Source: Phascolarctos cinereus
Taxonomy: Eukaryota > Chordata > Mammalia > Diprotodontia > Phascolarctidae
Direction of reading: 5' to 3'
Assembly (NCBI RefSeq): GCF_002099425.1
Contig: NW_018343990.1
Coordinates: 806,001-870,000, forward strand
Length of the DNA: 64,000 nt
The position numbers and the translations under genes were made by a program. Positions within the stretch are counted from its first letter, which is position 1, and every line of letters starts with the position of its first letter. Shown piece by piece: positions 50,994 to 53,900 of this stretch. The notes beneath the pieces were generated by a model that ran no database searches, was not told the origin of the DNA, and was given only the letters and a program-made list of their open reading frames with translations.

Positions 50994-53900
50994 GTCTTTC
51001 TTTCTTTCTGTCTTTCTTTTTTTCTTCTTTCTTTCTTTCTGTCTTCCTTCTTTCCTTTCTTTCCTTTTTTTTTCTTTCTTTTCTTTCTTCTCTATCCACA
51101 TAGGGTATTACATCCTTACCTGCCAGTGCTCTGCTCAAAGGAAATGTAAATTTTAATCTCTAAACCTTTTTTTATTTTGTTTTGTTTTGTCTCGAAGACC
51201 AGCCTTAACTCCACTCTGGTCCTAGACCTGCTTGGTCACTATTTGAGCCTTGTTTGACTCAGAATGAATGTAAATAACAATTGTTTCTGTTTTGGCCAGA
51301 AACCCTGAGGGTCTTCCCCTCCCAGATCTATTTTTTTTTAGAGGCCATTCTTTGCCTCATTTTTAAAAATTAAGCCTTAATCACTGAATGGGCGCTGCCT
51401 CAGTCAAACTGAGGCCTGTTAAAGACCTTACCTTGAAAAAGCCAAGGTCCCCCACTGCATCCTGGGCCATCTCCAGTTGTCCTGATCCATATCTGGCCAC
51501 TGGACCCAGATGGCTCCAGAAGAGAAAGTGAGACTTTGCACAGCCTTCCCTCACTTAAATCTAGTTCACTTGCATGTCATATTATCACCTCCTTGGTGTC
51601 ATGGTCCTCTCTGAGAATGAAGGACAGACAGCAGCAACAGAAAGTCTTCTGCCTGAAAACCTATAGCCTTTGATTTGCACTATATTTGTATAACTCACAG
51701 CATCATAGGATCATAGATGTGGAGCTGGAAGGAGCCTTAGAGTCCATCGATTATAGGTATAGATTATAACTCTTCCTTCGGGGCAGAGACTAAGTCTATC
51801 CTACTTGTTCAATTTAGCAAGCATTTATTAGCATCTCGTATTTTCAAGGCACCAAAACACATGCTGAAACAAAACTGCTTCTGCTCCCAGGCATTATATA
51901 TGGGAATATACAATATACACATCTCTAAGATTATATGTGCTAAATTAAGAAGGGAGAAAGGTTTAGCCACTGGAAAAGCTTCACCAAGTCAAAGGCAACA
52001 GAGCTGTAAAATGCAGGAAATTGAAGGGCATTTTCATTCTAAGCTAATTCATTTCTGGTTAGGCTAATCTTGGGCGAGTAAATCAGTTACCTTTGGTTTA
52101 CTTTTCTCATCTGTAGAACATAGGGAAGAATAAAGGGAATTGCTGTGTTCTCTCCATGCCCACACAGGTTGGGCCATCTTCCTTTAGCCCTTCTCTCACA
52201 CCACTTTTCTCTAACAATGCTAGAAGGAAGGAGGAGGGATTTCAGAGCTGTCCAGAAATCTTATACCTTTTCATGCAATTTTCAGGTTTTCAAACGAGTA
52301 ACTCCTGTGCCAGGGAGTACTTTGTCTAGGTTGGTGGATCTGTTCCTTTGAATATTATTTTTCTTTTTAATATACAAACCTGCCTTTTGATATGAAGGAA
52401 TACAGAAACCAATTTGCGTAATGCAAATTTACATAAAGCAAAAACTAGTTTATGGAGTTCATCTGTAAAACTGTTTTTATCCTTGCATAATGGGTAATGA
52501 AACATCTTCTATAAACATGTAATTTTATAGTGATGCATTATGTCTGAACCTGCATTATTTAGTTTTAAATCATTACTTATTTTTATTTGAGGTAGATTTT
52601 TCAAGGTTATGTGCGAGGTATAGTAGAAAGAGGTATGGCCTGAATTTGGGTCCGATGAATGCTGGTTTGATTTCTGGCTCTGCCACTTACTACCTGAGAT
52701 GCTTCCTTTCTCGGGGCCTGTGGTTCCTGATATATAGAATCAGGGGAGTTGACCTCCAAGGTCCCTTCAGCTCCAAATCTGTGATCCTATGAGTTAAAGA
52801 AATGGCAGAAGGGATAAGGAGTATCCATGCCAAACACAATTTATACTTGTGAGTGGAGGCAGGAGATAGAGGGGGGAACAGATAGTAATCCAGGTTGGTA
52901 GGAATGTATCAACAACAATAATAACAGCAGCTAAAATAATAGTTAACATTTAGATAGTGCTTACTAGATTCCAGGCACTGTGGTAAGCACTTTACTAATA
53001 TGATCTAATTTGATCCTCACAACAGTCCTGTTAGTATTATTATTATTATTATCCCCATTTTACAGTTAAGGAAATTGGGGCAAACAGAAGTCAAGTGACT
53101 TGACCAAGGTCAAACAACCAGTGAGTGTCTTAGGCAATTGAACCTTTATTTGAACCTAGAGGTGATAGAAAGCCACTGGAGTTTATTCAGAGAGAGGTGA
53201 CATGATAGGACCTGTGCTTTAGGAAAATAATTTTGACAGCTAAGTGTGGGATGAACTGGAGTGGGGAGAGACTTGTGGCAGGCAGATTGACCAGCAGTCT
53301 GTTGCAATAGTCCAGGCATGAGGAGATGAAAACCTGCACCAGGGTCATGGACTTATCAGAGGAGAGAAGGGGGCTTATTTGAGAGCTGTTACAAAGGCAG
53401 AGTCGACAAGCTTTAGCAATAGATTGGATATGGGGATCCAGGTGAGAGAGAGACAGAAATTGAGGATGACAGCTAGATTGAAAGTCTGGGGGACTGGAAG
53501 GATGGTGGTGCATTCAAAAGTAGTAGGGAAGTTTGGAAAAGGGGCAGTGTTTTGGGGGAAAGATGAGTCCAGTTTTGAACATGTTGAGTTTAAGACATCT
53601 AGAAGACATGCAGTTCAAGAATGTCCAATAAGCAGTTGGACATTTGAGCAGAGAGGTTAGAGTTAGATGAATAGGTTTGAAAATTGTCATCATAACATGA
53701 TAATTGAATCCAAGGGAGCTGATGCGATCATCAAGCAAAGTAATACAAAGGGCGAAGAGGACCCAGTACAGGACTCTGTGGGACATCCATGATTAACAGG
53801 CATGACGTCGAAGCAGATCCAGCGAAGGAGACTGAGAAAGGGGAGGAATGCTCAGTAAGGCTGGATAGATTATGGGGAGCACTAAATGTCAGGCTAGAGA

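Noticed and set aside
50533-51156. Open frames of 150-201 codons on both strands (Lys/Glu/Arg-rich or Phe/Ser/Leu-rich)
   Set aside because: They are translations of the TTTC microsatellite; open in every frame because the repeat contains no stops.
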